A DNA stretch of 64,000 nt from an uncultured Rhodobiaceae bacterium (GTDB lineage: Bacteria > Pseudomonadota > Alphaproteobacteria > Parvibaculales > Parvibaculaceae): positions 32,952 through 96,951 of the forward strand of contig CAJXOU010000002.1 in assembly GCA_913057645.1 (NCBI GenBank). Reading direction: 5' to 3'. Shown here in pieces: positions 25,970-35,382 of this stretch (positions are counted from its first letter, which is position 1; every line of letters starts with the position of its first letter). The notes beneath the pieces were generated by a model. That model was given only the letters and a program-made list of their open reading frames with translations. It searched no databases and was not told where the DNA came from. Both the position numbers and the translations under genes were made by a program.

Positions 25970-26839
25970 CTATCTGCTTCTGACCAGCGCGCGCAAATAG
26001 CTGCCATAGCTGCTCTTGCCGAGGCCGCGGGCGGCCGCGAGCAATTGTTCGGCGCCGATATAGCCCATGCGGTAGGCGACCTCTTCCGGGCTGCCGATCT
26101 TCAGGTTCTGGCGCTCCTCGATGGTCTCGACGAATTGCGCGGCCTGCAGCAGCGACTGATGGGTGCCGGTATCGAGCCAGGTGAAGCCACGGCCCAGCAG
26201 CTCGACCGTCAATTCGCCGCGCTTCAGATACATCGCGTTCAGCGTCGTGATCTCGAGCTCGCCGCGCGTTGAGGGCCGGACTTCGGTCGCCATGTCGCAG
26301 ACATGGGAATCGTAGAAATAGAGCCCGGTCACCGCGTGGTTCGATTTCGGCTTTTCCGGCTTTTCTTCGATCGAGACCGCCTTGCCGGCATCGTCAAATT
26401 CGACAACGCCATAACGCTCCGGATCGCGGACCCAGTAGCCGAAAACCGTCGCGCCTTGGCCCGGCCGGGCGGCGCGCTGAAGGATCGCCGAAAGGCCGTT
26501 GCCGTAGAAGATATTGTCGCCCAGCACCAGCGCGCAGCGTCCGCCGCCGACGAAGTCACGACCGATGATGAAAGCCTGAGCAAGACCTTCGGGCTTGGGT
26601 TGCACGGCATAGGTGATCGAGATGCCCCATTGGCTGCCGTCCTCCAGCAGATGTTCGAAGGCGGTGGCATCCTGAGGTGTCGTGATCACCAGAATGTCGC
26701 GAATGCCGGCCAGCATCAGGGTCGTCAGTGGATAATAGACCATCGGCTTGTCATAGACCGGCAGCAACTGCTTCGACACGGCCCGGGTCACCGGATAAAG
26801 CCGCGTGCCGCTGCCACCCGCCAGAATGATGCCCTTCAT
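25970..26839 (-). CDS. rmlA: Glucose-1-phosphate thymidylyltransferase
   Basis: The 289-residue protein matches the usual RmlA length. It begins [18 protein letters not shown], the nucleotide-binding motif, then [16 protein letters not shown] (about residue 24), [13 protein letters not shown] (about 108), [22 protein letters not shown] (about 148) and [14 protein letters not shown] (about 220). It makes dTDP-glucose from glucose-1-phosphate and dTTP, the first step to dTDP-L-rhamnose. It is part of the order rmlC-rmlB-rmlD-rmlA on one transcript. Confidence 0.95.
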   Translation of the reverse strand: MKGIILAGGSGTRLYPVTRAVSKQLLPVYDKPMVYYPLTTLMLAGIRDILVITTPQDATAFEHLLEDGSQWGISITYAVQPKPEGLAQAFIIGRDFVGGGRCALVLGDNIFYGNGLSAILQRAARPGQGATVFGYWVRDPERYGVVEFDDAGKAVSIEEKPEKPKSNHAVTGLYFYDSHVCDMATEVRPSTRGELEITTLNAMYLKRGELTVELLGRGFTWLDTGTHQSLLQAAQFVETIEERQNLKIGSPEEVAYRMGYIGAEQLLAAARGLGKSSYGSYLRALVRSR

Positions 26840-26868
26840 ATGTCCCCTTGTCTTTTGCTGTCGAATGG

Positions 26869-27783
26869 TCAGTGGGTCGGCGCCAGGAGCCTGTCGAGCA
26901 CGTCATCGAGCGCCTCCGTCCATGGCCGCGGAACGATGCCGAAATCATTGGTTAGCTTCGTGCAGTCGAGGGCCGAATTGGCCGGACGTCGCGCCGGGGT
27001 CGGGTACGCCGATGTCGGGATGGGCCGCACGCGTGCTGCCGGCGCACCCTGCGCGGCTGCCCTTGCCATGATCGCGCGGGCGAACTCATACCAGCTGGTC
27101 ACGCCACTGTTGCAGAAATGCCAGGTACCGCGGGGGGGCGTTTTGCCGGACGCCTGCCTGTCGAGCGACAGACGGGCCAGCGTCAACAGAACTTGCGCGA
27201 TATCGATCGCCGCGGAGGGCGAACCCATCTGATCGTTGACCACGGTCAGCTCGTTCCGCTGGGCGGCAAGGCGCAGCATCGTCTTCACGAAATTGCTGCC
27301 GCAGGGGCTGAAGACCCAGGCCGTGCGCAGGATGATGTGGTTTTCCGTGGTGCGGCGGAGTGCCACTTCGCCCTCGGCCTTGCTCCGGCCATAGACGCCG
27401 AGCGGGGCCACTGGATCCTCTTCCCGCAAGGGGCGGTTGGCCGAACCGTCGAAGACATAATCGGTCGAGACATGAAGCAGCGGGATGTCGGCCCTGTTGC
27501 AGGCAACGCCCAACAGGCCCGGCGCATGGGCGTTGACCGCCTCAGCCAGTTCCGGTTCGCTTTCGGCGCGGTCGACCGCCGTATAGGCGGCCGCATTGAT
27601 CACGGCGTCGGGTTTCAGCGCTGCGATTGCCGCCTCGACCGCCACTCGATTGGTGATGTCGAGCTCGGCGCGCGTTGTTCCGATCGCCGCGAAGCCATGG
27701 GCGGCCGCCTCCGCGATGAGTTTTGTTCCGACCTGGCCGCCGGCCCCGGTCACCAGCAGTCGTCTTGTGTGCGGTTCGATCAT
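26869..27783 (-). CDS. rmlD: dTDP-4-dehydrorhamnose reductase
   Basis: The 304-residue short-chain dehydrogenase has [15 protein letters not shown] (about residue 9), the NAD(P) loop, and [22 protein letters not shown] (about 59). [22 protein letters not shown] (about 99) and [11 protein letters not shown] (about 128) provide the YxxxK catalytic pair. It performs the final NADPH reduction to dTDP-L-rhamnose. It lies six bases from rmlB and 29 bases from rmlA on the same strand. Confidence 0.95.
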   Translation of the reverse strand: MIEPHTRRLLVTGAGGQVGTKLIAEAAAHGFAAIGTTRAELDITNRVAVEAAIAALKPDAVINAAAYTAVDRAESEPELAEAVNAHAPGLLGVACNRADIPLLHVSTDYVFDGSANRPLREEDPVAPLGVYGRSKAEGEVALRRTTENHIILRTAWVFSPCGSNFVKTMLRLAAQRNELTVVNDQMGSPSAAIDIAQVLLTLARLSLDRQASGKTPPRGTWHFCNSGVTSWYEFARAIMARAAAQGAPAARVRPIPTSAYPTPARRPANSALDCTKLTNDFGIVPRPWTEALDDVLDRLLAPTH

Positions 27784-27789
27784 GTGTGT

Positions 27790-28851
27790 TCAATCCGCGT
27801 CGATCAGGCCGAGACGCTCGCCGCGATAGAGGCCAGAGCGAACGCGCTCCCACCAGTCTCGGTTCTGCAGATACCACTCGACGGTCTTGCGCAGCCCGCT
27901 TTCGAAATTCTCGCGCGGATGCCAGCCGAGGTCGCGGGCGATCTTCGAGGCATCGATCGCGTAGCGCGCATCATGGCCCGGGCGATCAGCGACCAGGGCG
28001 ATCAGCTTTTCATGCGGGCAATGTGGCGCGTCCGGCTGCAGCTCGTCAAGCAGGCGGCAGATCGTCCGCACGACATCGATATTGGTGCGTTCGGCATTGC
28101 CGCCGACATTGTAGCTTTCGCCGATGATCCCTCTTGTCGCAATGGTGATCAGCGCGTCGGCGTGATCGTCAACATGCAGCCAGTCGCGAATATGCAGACC
28201 GCTGCCATAGACCGGGAGCGGCTTTCCTTCCAGCGCGTTCAGGATGACGAGCGGGATCAGCTTTTCGGGGAACTGACAGGGGCCGTAATTGTTTGAGCAA
28301 TTGCTGACAACGGTCGGCAGACCGAAGGTTTCGCGCCAGGCGCGCACCAGATGATCCGATCCTGCCTTCGAGGCGGAATAGGGTGAGTTTGGCGCGTAGG
28401 AGCTTTCCTCGGTGAAGGCGCCCGTCGGCCCCAGAGAACCGAAGACCTCATCGGTCGAGATGTGATGAAAACGGAAGCGCGCCTTCGCCGCGCCCCCCAG
28501 ACCTTCCCACCAGGCGCGCGCGACTTCCAGCAGATTGGCGGTACCGACGACATTGGTTTCGATGAAGGCGGCCGGACCGTCGATCGAACGGTCGACATGG
28601 GTTTCGGCGGCCAGATGCATGATGATGTCGGGGCGGAAGTCTTCGATGGTCCGGCGCAGCGCCGACAGATCGCGGATGTCGGTCTGCGAGAAATGATAGC
28701 GGGCATTTTCCGACACGCGGGCCAGCGAATCGAGATTGCCCGCATAAGTCAGGCAATCGATGTTTAGCACTTCATGCTCGGTCTGACCGATCAGCCGGCG
28801 GATAACCGCCGAACCGATGAACCCCGCACCCCCAGTCACTGCAAAACGCAT
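27790..28851 (-). CDS. rmlB: dTDP-glucose 4,6-dehydratase
   Basis: The 353-residue protein starts at the ATG whose first base is 28851, overlapping the rmlC stop as TGATG; a TTG one codon earlier is less likely. Motifs include [16 protein letters not shown] (NAD loop), [15 protein letters not shown] (about 81), [15 protein letters not shown] (about 131, the TDE catalytic triad region), [15 protein letters not shown] (about 158, YxxxK) and [14 protein letters not shown]. It makes dTDP-4-keto-6-deoxyglucose. Confidence 0.95.
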   Translation of the reverse strand: MRFAVTGGAGFIGSAVIRRLIGQTEHEVLNIDCLTYAGNLDSLARVSENARYHFSQTDIRDLSALRRTIEDFRPDIIMHLAAETHVDRSIDGPAAFIETNVVGTANLLEVARAWWEGLGGAAKARFRFHHISTDEVFGSLGPTGAFTEESSYAPNSPYSASKAGSDHLVRAWRETFGLPTVVSNCSNNYGPCQFPEKLIPLVILNALEGKPLPVYGSGLHIRDWLHVDDHADALITIATRGIIGESYNVGGNAERTNIDVVRTICRLLDELQPDAPHCPHEKLIALVADRPGHDARYAIDASKIARDLGWHPRENFESGLRKTVEWYLQNRDWWERVRSGLYRGERLGLIDAD

Positions 28852-29462
28852 CAAGCAATCCCCTTTGGTCTCTCGCCTGTTTCGGCCCCCGATCTGTCCG
28901 CTTCATAGACGAAAGGTGCGGTCATCTCGGCCAGGCGCGGAAGCCGGAGATCCTTTTCCGACAGTGTGGCCTTGTCCGGCGTGACAGGCCAGTCGATCTC
29001 GATGTCGGGATCGTTCCATATTATCCCCGTGTCGTGGGATTGAGAATAATACATATCAACTTTGTAAAATACACAAGTGTTCGGCACAAGCGTGCAGAAC
29101 CCGTGGGCAAACCCCTTTGGCACCAGAAGCTGCCGGCCGTCCTCGGCGTTCAACGTCACGGCCACATGCTGCCCGAAGGTTGGCGATCCGCGCCTGATAT
29201 CGACGGCAACGTCGAGGACCGCCCCGGTCAGGACGCGCACCAGCTTGGTTTGTGCAAAATCCGGCGCTTGGAAATGCAGCGCGCGGACGGTGCCGGACGC
29301 GGCTGAGAGCGATTCATTGTCCTGTATGAATTCGATGTCGATGCCGACTGCCGCCAAGGCGCGGCGGTTGAAGGTTTCCGAAAAGTAGCCGCGCGCATCG
29401 CCGAAACGGCGGGGCTTCAGGATTCGGACGCCGGGGATGGCGGTCTCTTCGATGTCGATCAT
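28851..29462 (-). CDS. rmlC: dTDP-4-dehydrorhamnose 3,5-epimerase
   Basis: The cupin-fold protein has about 203 residues if started at the ATG beginning at 29462, which gives the normal RmlC N-terminus ([12 protein letters not shown]). Upstream in-frame ATGs at 29474 and 29483 are possible. Motifs include [15 protein letters not shown] (about 18), [21 protein letters not shown] (about 43, with the catalytic-type His), [12 protein letters not shown] (about 84) and [13 protein letters not shown] (about 109). It epimerises C3 and C5 of the keto-sugar and is the first gene of the rhamnose operon, so its promoter should lie in 29463-29650. Confidence 0.93.
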   Translation of the reverse strand: MIDIEETAIPGVRILKPRRFGDARGYFSETFNRRALAAVGIDIEFIQDNESLSAASGTVRALHFQAPDFAQTKLVRVLTGAVLDVAVDIRRGSPTFGQHVAVTLNAEDGRQLLVPKGFAHGFCTLVPNTCVFYKVDMYYSQSHDTGIIWNDPDIEIDWPVTPDKATLSEKDLRLPRLAEMTAPFVYEADRSGAETGERPKGIA

Positions 29463-29654
29463 TGGGCGGTCCATGCTGGCCATAGGGCGGGATCGGATCG
29501 TATCGCCATGGTGTCCGCAGGACAAACCGCCCAACCGACCCTCTTGCGCTGATTGATTCTGGTTTGCGCAAGCGGACAAAAAAGCCTGATTCCGGTAACT
29601 TCGGAATCAATTTGGGTTCCACTCAGGTCGTTGGGGCTATCGGGGCGGCACCGA

Positions 29655-29955
29655 AACCGAAAGCGGCCCTGATTACGGGCGTCACGGGGTATGGCTGGCG
29701 CGCCCGCAGCGCGACAAGGGCTTATATCGTCCATGGGACGAAGCGCCTCTCATCAGCGTTCAATACGCAACGTATCGACGATCTCCACGAGGCCCGCGTG
29801 TCACGCATGCGCGTCTTGGTTGCACTACGGCGAGCTGACCGATGCGGCCAATCTGACCCGGCTCGTGCAGGAAACGCAGCCCGACGATATCTATAATTTT
29901 GCCGCCCAGTCCCATGTGCAGGTGAGCCTCAAGACGCCTGAATATCCTCAAGTCA
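29655..29955 (+). pseudogene. N-terminal remnant of a GDP-mannose 4,6-dehydratase gene
   Basis: In one frame this stretch encodes [18 protein letters not shown] and [13 protein letters not shown]. After a frameshift at about 29800-29820 another frame gives [20 protein letters not shown] and [16 protein letters not shown], then TPEYPQ. These are consecutive N-terminal motifs of Gmd, in the right order, with the QDG of the NAD loop damaged (YGW). The coding match stops near 29950 and nothing of the C-terminal two thirds follows. A different, intact gmd-like gene begins at 30125. From 29463 to 29654 only the rmlC upstream region is present. Confidence 0.85.
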
Positions 29956-30124
29956 TCCATATGTTCGGGATGGAGAGGAAGCCCCTGATTCTACCAGGCA
30001 CGACCTTCGAAATTTGACCAAATTGTCCTGCCAGAGCATCTGTTTCTCCATCGGCGCCCATGGTAAAAGCCCTGTAAATTCCTCTGAAGACCCATCTTCC
30101 AATCCCCCGGACAATCCAGCCTTG

Positions 30125-31222
30125 ATGCAAGCAATGCCGCTCCAAAGTGCCAGTTTTCCAGGCCGCGCGCCGATTGCCCTGATTACCGGCATTACGGGTC
30201 AGGATGGCGGGTATCTTGCTGCCTTCCTACTTGAGAGGGGCTATATAGTCCACGGGCTCTCGCGTGACGTGTCGCGGCTTGATCGCGGTCGGTTTGCCCA
30301 TATTGTCGATCTCAACCGGCGGCTTCATCTGCATAGCTGCGATATGATCGACGCTGCTGGTCTTTCGCGGCTTCTGGAAACCGTGCGGGCCGAAGAGATC
30401 TACAATCTGGCGGCGCAAACTCACATACAAACCAGTTTCGACGACCCGGCTTATACGACCGATGTCAACGCGACGGGAGCCGTGCGCCTGTTGAACGCCC
30501 TGGTGAAGCTCGACCTCACGCACCGTACGCGCTTTTATCAGGCCTCAAGCTCGGAGATGTTCGGCGATGCGAAGGGGAAAATCCAGAACGAGGACACGCC
30601 GCTTCATCCGCTCAGCCCCTATGCGGTTGCGAAGCATGCGGCCTTCGAGGCGACCGTCAATTTCCGCGAGGCCTTCGGCGTTCACGCCTCCAATGGCATT
30701 CTCTTCAATCATGAAAGCCCTTGGAGAGGGACCAACTTTGTGACCCGGAAAATTGCACGTGCTGTTGCGATGCGTCATGCCGGAGATACAACCCCGCTAA
30801 AGCTTGGCAATCTTGATACGCGCCGGGATTGGGGCCATGCCCGGGACTATGTCGAGGGCATGTGGCTGATGTTGCAGCGAGATGAGCCCGACGACTATGT
30901 TCTGGCGACGGGTGAGCATCACTCAGTCCGCGAGTTTGTCGAACTGGCTTTTTCTGAGACCGGACGCGATATCGTCTGGCGTGGCGAGGGGATCGAAGAG
31001 ATCGGCTTCGATGCAAGCACAGGGGAAACGCTTGTTGAGGTTGATCCAGCATTCTTTCGCCCAACCGATATCAGCATTACGATAGGCGATGCGTCGAAAG
31101 CGCAACGCGTGCTGGGCTGGCGGCGCCGCACAAGCTTCCCTGAGCTTGTGAGCGAGATGGTTGTCGCCGATATTGATCGTCTTGAGCGGATGAGGGGGTC
31201 AGCGACGGGGTCCGCTGACTGA
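30125..31222 (+). CDS. gmd: GDP-mannose 4,6-dehydratase-like enzyme
   Basis: The 365-residue protein carries IALITGITGQDGGYLAAFLLERG (about residue 14), EIYNLAAQTHIQTSFDDP (about 90), FYQASSSEMFGDA (about 134, where Gmd usually has ASTSE), PLSPYAVAKHAAF (about 158, YxxxK), NGILFNHESPWRGTNFVTRK (about 187) and LGNLDTRRDWGHARDYVEGMW. It should make GDP-4-keto-6-deoxymannose, using GDP-mannose from the nearby manC. The frame extends further upstream from a TTG at 30014, but that leader does not look like Gmd; ATG 30125 or 30134 is preferred. No partner reductase (Rmd or Fcl) is seen nearby. Confidence 0.88.
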   Translation: MQAMPLQSASFPGRAPIALITGITGQDGGYLAAFLLERGYIVHGLSRDVSRLDRGRFAHIVDLNRRLHLHSCDMIDAAGLSRLLETVRAEEIYNLAAQTHIQTSFDDPAYTTDVNATGAVRLLNALVKLDLTHRTRFYQASSSEMFGDAKGKIQNEDTPLHPLSPYAVAKHAAFEATVNFREAFGVHASNGILFNHESPWRGTNFVTRKIARAVAMRHAGDTTPLKLGNLDTRRDWGHARDYVEGMWLMLQRDEPDDYVLATGEHHSVREFVELAFSETGRDIVWRGEGIEEIGFDASTGETLVEVDPAFFRPTDISITIGDASKAQRVLGWRRRTSFPELVSEMVVADIDRLERMRGSATGSAD

Positions 31223-31242
31223 CTTTTCCTGCCTATTTACGC

Positions 31243-32148
31243 TCATTTTTTGCGATGCTCAGCTTCTGCTAACTTTTCCAGTAGCGGACGGAATTTAGGC
31301 GCGATGTCGGGGCGGTCGAGCGCAAGCGCTACATTCGCGGTGAGATAACCGATTTTGTCACCGCAATCGTAAGTTGTTCCTTCGAAGCGGTACGAGAAGA
31401 AATCCTGCTCTGCGAGCAGCGCGATCATCGCATCAGTCAGCTGTATTTCGCCGCCGGCGCCCGGCTTCTGCGTTTCGAGTTTTTTGAATATTTCGGGCTG
31501 CAGGATATAGCGGCCGGAGATGATGAGGTCCGATGGGGCTTCCTCGATCTTCGGCTTTTCCACCATGCCCGTGATCCGGTGTGTCTCGTGGCCGAGATCT
31601 TCCGCGAGAGCCAGCACGCCGTAGCGGTTCACATGCTCGTGCGGCACTTCTTCCACCGCGATCACATTGCCGCCGTGTCTGTCATAGACATCCATCATCT
31701 GCGCAAAGCAGCCGCGTTTCCCGTGGATCAGCATGTCGGGAAGGGCGAGCGCAAAGGGCTCGTCGCCCACAATATCCCGCGCGCACCAGACGGCATGGCC
31801 GAGGCCCAGCGGCTCCTGCTGGCGGACAAAGCTCGCCGCACCCGCTGTGGGGCGGCCTGCGCGCATCATCTCGACTTCTGCGGTTTTCCCCCGCGCCTTC
31901 AATGTCGCCTCGAGCTCATAGGCGAGATCGAAGTGATCCTCGATGGCGCCCTTTCCCCGGCCAGTCACGAAGACAAAATGCTCAATGCCGGCCTCGATCG
32001 CTTCTTCGACCGCGTATTGAATGACCGGCTTGTCGACGACGGTCAGCATTTCCTTCGGAATGACCTTGGTGGCTGGCAGGAAACGGGTGCCGAGGCCGGC
32101 AACGGGAAAAACGGCTTTCCGGACTTTCTTGGTGGATGCGGTATTCAT
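31243..32148 (-). CDS. galU: UTP-glucose-1-phosphate uridylyltransferase
   Basis: The protein has 301 residues from the ATG beginning at 32148, the position matching the family N-terminus (KVRKAVFPVAGLGTRFLPATK). Other motifs are IPKEMLTVVDKPVIQYAVEEA (about 32), FVTGRGKGAIEDHFD (about 58), EPLGLGHAVWCA (about 105), PFALALPDMLI (about 123), GMVEKPKIEEAPSDL (about 190) and TYDCGDKIGYL (about 263). It makes UDP-glucose, the substrate of ugd. It is convergent with the gmd-like gene (20 bases apart) and divergent from manC. Confidence 0.94.
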   Translation of the reverse strand: MNTASTKKVRKAVFPVAGLGTRFLPATKVIPKEMLTVVDKPVIQYAVEEAIEAGIEHFVFVTGRGKGAIEDHFDLAYELEATLKARGKTAEVEMMRAGRPTAGAASFVRQQEPLGLGHAVWCARDIVGDEPFALALPDMLIHGKRGCFAQMMDVYDRHGGNVIAVEEVPHEHVNRYGVLALAEDLGHETHRITGMVEKPKIEEAPSDLIISGRYILQPEIFKKLETQKPGAGGEIQLTDAMIALLAEQDFFSYRFEGTTYDCGDKIGYLTANVALALDRPDIAPKFRPLLEKLAEAEHRKK

Positions 32149-32415
32149 GAGATTGATGTGCTCTTGGCAAGACATGTCGGCAACGCGTGACGAAGGGTCA
32201 GGTTTCGCATTTATCTCCCATTGCAGCAAGACGAGGCCCCGACCGATCCAGGGATTCTTCCGGCATTGCGCTTGCCCCTGGGCGTCTCAAAACTCGCCGG
32301 AAACCGGGCCCGATTAACCCAAATCCGGACTGCGGGGTGAAAACCCCCGAGCGTTCCTCTAGTATCAACCGCTTGAGGGCGGCGTTAGACGGTAAAGGGA
32401 TTCAGGGCGAAGTAC
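32149..32415. promoter_or_regulatory. Divergent intergenic region between galU and manC
   Basis: These 267 bases separate two divergently transcribed sugar-nucleotide genes and must contain promoters for both. A GGGTGAAAACCCCC element with short inverted G/C arms lies at about 32336-32349. I cannot assign -35/-10 boxes with confidence. The manC ribosome site is weak (AGGGCGAAGTAC before ATG). Confidence 0.45.
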
Positions 32416-33849
32416 ATGATCTATCCGGTCATCCTTTCGGGCGGTGTGGGGTCGCGACTCTGGCCGACTTCCCGGGCTCTCTATCCCAAGCAGTTGCTGC
32501 CGCTCGTGTCGGAACGCACCATGCTGCTCGAGACCGCGCTTCGGGTGTCGGGCGGAAAGCGGTTCGCCGATCCCATCATCGTGTCCAATGACGAGCACCG
32601 CTTCATCATCGCCCAGCAAATGCGCGATGCCGGAATTGCCCCCTTGGCCCATATCCTGGAACCGCAAGGCCGCAATACCGCACCCGCGGCGGCCGCTGCT
32701 GCCGCCTTTGTCCAGGCCCATGATCCCAAGGGCGTTCTCCTTGTTCTTCCCGCCGATCACCACATTGCAAACATCGATGCGTTCCGCGATGCGGTTTCCC
32801 GGGGGGCTGTTCTCGCAGAAGCGGGCAAGCTGGTGACCTTTGGCATTCTTCCGTCGGGCCCCGAGACCGGATACGGATACGTGAAGCGCGGCACAGAACT
32901 CGAAGGCGGCGATGCCTTTGCTGTAGAGCGCTTTGTCGAAAAGCCCGATCTCGAAACTGCGCAAGCCTATCTCGCCGAAGGCGGCTATGACTGGAATGCG
33001 GGGATATTCATGTTCCGGGCGGATGTAATTTTGGCGGAGATGCATGCCTATTGTCCGGAAATCGCGGCCTGTGCGAGCGAAGCGGTTGCGAAGGGCGCGC
33101 GCGATCTCGATTTTCTGCGACTCGACCCGGAGGCCTTTGCGGCCTGTCCGTCGGATTCCATCGACTATGCGGTCATGGAGCATGTCTCAAGTGCGGTTGT
33201 GGTCCCGGTCGATATGGGCTGGAGCGACATCGGCTCGTGGTCGGCACTCTGGGAGATCGGTGAGAAGGACGCGCAGGGCAATGTCTTTGCGGGTGATATT
33301 CTCGCAGAGGACACGCGCAATTGTTTCGTGCGGGCCGAGGCCGGGTTGGTTGCGACGGTTGGGCTCGAGAACCTCATCATCGTGGAGACAGGTGACGCGC
33401 TTCTCGTGGCTGCGCGGGATCGTGTCCAGGATGTGAAAAAGGTCGTTGAGCGCCTCGCCGCGGCGGGTCGAACGGAACACCAGGCGCATAACCGCGTTTA
33501 TCGTCCGTGGGGTTTTTACGAAAGCCTCGACTCCGGCGAGCGGCATCAGGTGAAACATCTGATGGTCCATCCCGGCGCGGCGCTATCGCTGCAAATGCAT
33601 CATCACCGCGCGGAACATTGGGTGGTCGTCAAGGGACGCGCGGAAGTGACCGTCGGGGATACCGTCACGACGCTGGAAGAAAACCAGTCCACCTATATCC
33701 CGATCGGCACGAGGCACCGGCTCGCCAATCCCGGCGAGGAGCCCTTGAGCATCATCGAGGTGCAATCCGGTTCCTATCTCGGTGAGGATGACATCGTGCG
33801 CTACGATGACGTGTATGGGCGCGACGTGAAAAAGCCGGCTGCCGAGTAG
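32416..33849 (+). CDS. manC: Mannose-1-phosphate guanylyltransferase / mannose-6-phosphate isomerase (type II)
   Basis: The 477-residue length fits the bifunctional type. The N-terminal domain has VILSGGVGSRLWPTSR (about residue 5), YPKQLLPL (about 24), HILEPQGRNTAPAAAAAA (about 78), VLPADHHI (about 112) and AVERFVEKPDLETAQAYL (about 171). The C-terminal cupin has RPWGFYESLDSGERHQVKHL (about 362), LSLQMHHHRAEHWVVV (about 389) and TYIPIGTRHRLANPG, the metal-binding isomerase part. It makes GDP-mannose for the gmd-like enzyme and for mannosyl transfer. Confidence 0.94.
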   Translation: MIYPVILSGGVGSRLWPTSRALYPKQLLPLVSERTMLLETALRVSGGKRFADPIIVSNDEHRFIIAQQMRDAGIAPLAHILEPQGRNTAPAAAAAAAFVQAHDPKGVLLVLPADHHIANIDAFRDAVSRGAVLAEAGKLVTFGILPSGPETGYGYVKRGTELEGGDAFAVERFVEKPDLETAQAYLAEGGYDWNAGIFMFRADVILAEMHAYCPEIAACASEAVAKGARDLDFLRLDPEAFAACPSDSIDYAVMEHVSSAVVVPVDMGWSDIGSWSALWEIGEKDAQGNVFAGDILAEDTRNCFVRAEAGLVATVGLENLIIVETGDALLVAARDRVQDVKKVVERLAAAGRTEHQAHNRVYRPWGFYESLDSGERHQVKHLMVHPGAALSLQMHHHRAEHWVVVKGRAEVTVGDTVTTLEENQSTYIPIGTRHRLANPGEEPLSIIEVQSGSYLGEDDIVRYDDVYGRDVKKPAAE

Positions 33850-33921
33850 CAGCCCTCGCATATGCGATCATGGGACGCCGGCGTTAATCCGCGGGCAGTA
33901 AATCGGTACTAGATTTCCTCA

Positions 33922-34293
33922 ATGCATAGTCTCCCGCTTCCCCATATCCGGTCTGTTATGATCGCCGCCGCAGCGGTTCTTTACGCTGGCATTTTGATCG
34001 GTTCGCTGTCGACAACCATCGGGCCGCCAAGTCTTTTCCCCTATTCGGACAAGGTGATGCATATGGCAGCCTGGGGGCTTGTCGCCGCGATCGCCGCGAC
34101 CCTTTCCCGGACCGTCTGGATATGGTTGGCGGTGGCGGCGGGCTTGTTCGCAAGCAGTGCCGGTGTGGAATGGGCGCAGAGCTTCATTCCCGGGCGATCC
34201 GCCTCCTGGCAAGACCTCATCGCCAATGCGACCGGTATTGCCGTGGCGGGGGGCTTTTGTGCCCTTTGGGCTAGAGCAAGGATCAAGATCTAG
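33922..34293 (+). CDS. VanZ-like small membrane protein
   Basis: The 123-residue protein has about four hydrophobic helices. It carries the VanZ-family pattern: DKVMHMAAWGLVAA (about residue 43), GVEWAQSFIPGRSASWQDLIANATGIAVAG (about 79-108). The EWAQ..PGR...DLIAN block is the most diagnostic part. The family's biochemical role is not settled; members are linked to glycopeptide resistance and envelope functions. It stands 72 bases after manC in the same direction. Confidence 0.8.
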   Translation: MHSLPLPHIRSVMIAAAAVLYAGILIGSLSTTIGPPSLFPYSDKVMHMAAWGLVAAIAATLSRTVWIWLAVAAGLFASSAGVEWAQSFIPGRSASWQDLIANATGIAVAGGFCALWARARIKI

Positions 34294-34410
34294 TCTGCTT
34301 GGCGTTCAATGCCGCTCTGGCCGGAGAGGTCGCTTGTCGCCGACCCTGTACCGGCGAGGGCTGAAATTGATAAGGCCAGCGTCCTGTCCGTGAGGTTTCA
34401 GTATAGGGGG

Positions 34411-34479
34411 ATGACGATCCCGTTCATCGGACCATCGACCGTCCTTGCCGTGATGGCGATCCTGTTCGCATGGTTCTGA
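34411..34479 (+). CDS. Possible 22-residue hydrophobic peptide
   Basis: ATG 34411 directly follows an AGGGGG stretch, and the 22 codons encode a nearly uniform membrane helix (VLAVMAILFAWF at the end) before TGA. This is consistent with a small membrane protein but could be chance. Nothing else was recognised between 34294 and 34552. Confidence 0.25.
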   Translation: MTIPFIGPSTVLAVMAILFAWF

Positions 34480-34552
34480 CATCGTCCTTGCTCAACTGGG
34501 CGCTTTGGTCTTGGCCACTGCGACTCAAAGGATATCGACGGGTATATGGCCC

Positions 34553-35362
34553 TTATTCAGCCGGCTGCTGTTCGAGAGAGTGGGTGAGGACACCGGCATC
34601 GCGGACAGGAAGTCGGCTCTCGGATTTTTCCGAGAGCCGCTTCAACTTGCCCTGATAGAGCGTGCTCAGGATTTCGGCGTAATGGCGGTCGGTCTTGTCT
34701 CTCAGATTCGGCTTTTCTGCCACCAGGCGCGCGAGAATGCGCTTGTTGTTTTCATAGAGAGCCAAGAGTTCGTCGCCATCCCGGGTCCCCTCAATCGCGC
34801 GGCGCAGGGCCGAGCAGCACAGGATGGGACTGGCCGTGACGGATACCGCCTCGCCGTTCGCCCCGCGCAGGATCCAGGGACGCACGGCCGGACGCTGGCG
34901 GTTGAAGTGGGCAGAACAAGACACCGCCGGGGTCTCCGGCTTTGCCTGCGCGTCGTAGAGCGTCAGGCCGAAAGGAGCGCCCAGCGTGGCGAGCGCGCGT
35001 TTCGTGGCGTCCGTCTCTGCCGCCTTCAGGGCATGACCATGTGCCTCGCCCAAATGTGTGCCCTGAGCATGGCCAGCGCCGCTTCCCTCCCGGACAAAAG
35101 TCTCGTCCTTGGTGCGGACGCACAACCGCACCCGGGCGGTGTAGGTGCAGGCCGGTTTTCCGTCGTGTCGGCCCTGCCAAACGCATTGGGCCGTCAATGT
35201 GATCCGGTCCCATCGCTCCGCCCCGAAAATCCGGTTTGCCTCCTGGATCACATACCAGCCTTCCAGATAGGACAGGGTGGTGCCGTTTTCCTCGCGCGAC
35301 CTGATCGCCTCGGCAGGCGGGGCGGTTTCGAGAGATTTCTTCTGTCTTGCCGTCAGGGTCAT
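34553..35362 (-). CDS. Rad52/22-family single-strand annealing protein
   Basis: The protein has 269 residues from the ATG beginning at 35362, which has an AAGGAGA site six bases upstream. The N-terminal half shows the Rad52/22 pattern: SYLEGWYVIQEANRIFGAERWDRI (about residue 28), a beta-rich middle, and THLGEAHGHALKAAETDATKRALATLG (about 104-130), the conserved helix that ends the annealing core. Such proteins anneal single-stranded DNA in phage recombination and in chromosomal repair of some alphaproteobacteria. It sits 20 bases after a Gp157-like gene, a common phage pairing. The C-terminal third is charged and unassigned. Confidence 0.8.
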   Translation of the reverse strand: MTLTARQKKSLETAPPAEAIRSREENGTTLSYLEGWYVIQEANRIFGAERWDRITLTAQCVWQGRHDGKPACTYTARVRLCVRTKDETFVREGSGAGHAQGTHLGEAHGHALKAAETDATKRALATLGAPFGLTLYDAQAKPETPAVSCSAHFNRQRPAVRPWILRGANGEAVSVTASPILCCSALRRAIEGTRDGDELLALYENNKRILARLVAEKPNLRDKTDRHYAEILSTLYQGKLKRLSEKSESRLPVRDAGVLTHSLEQQPAE

Positions 35363-35382
35363 GTCTGTCTCCTTCTCCCGTC

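Noticed and set aside
30014-30124. N-terminal extension of the gmd-like protein from a TTG codon
   Set aside because: The extra 37 residues do not resemble Gmd and there is no ribosome site; ATG 30125 or 30134 fits better.
29948-30192. Minus-strand frames between the gmd remnant and the intact gene, considered as a transposase scrap
   Set aside because: No transposase motif or terminal inverted repeats could be identified; only the position is suggestive.
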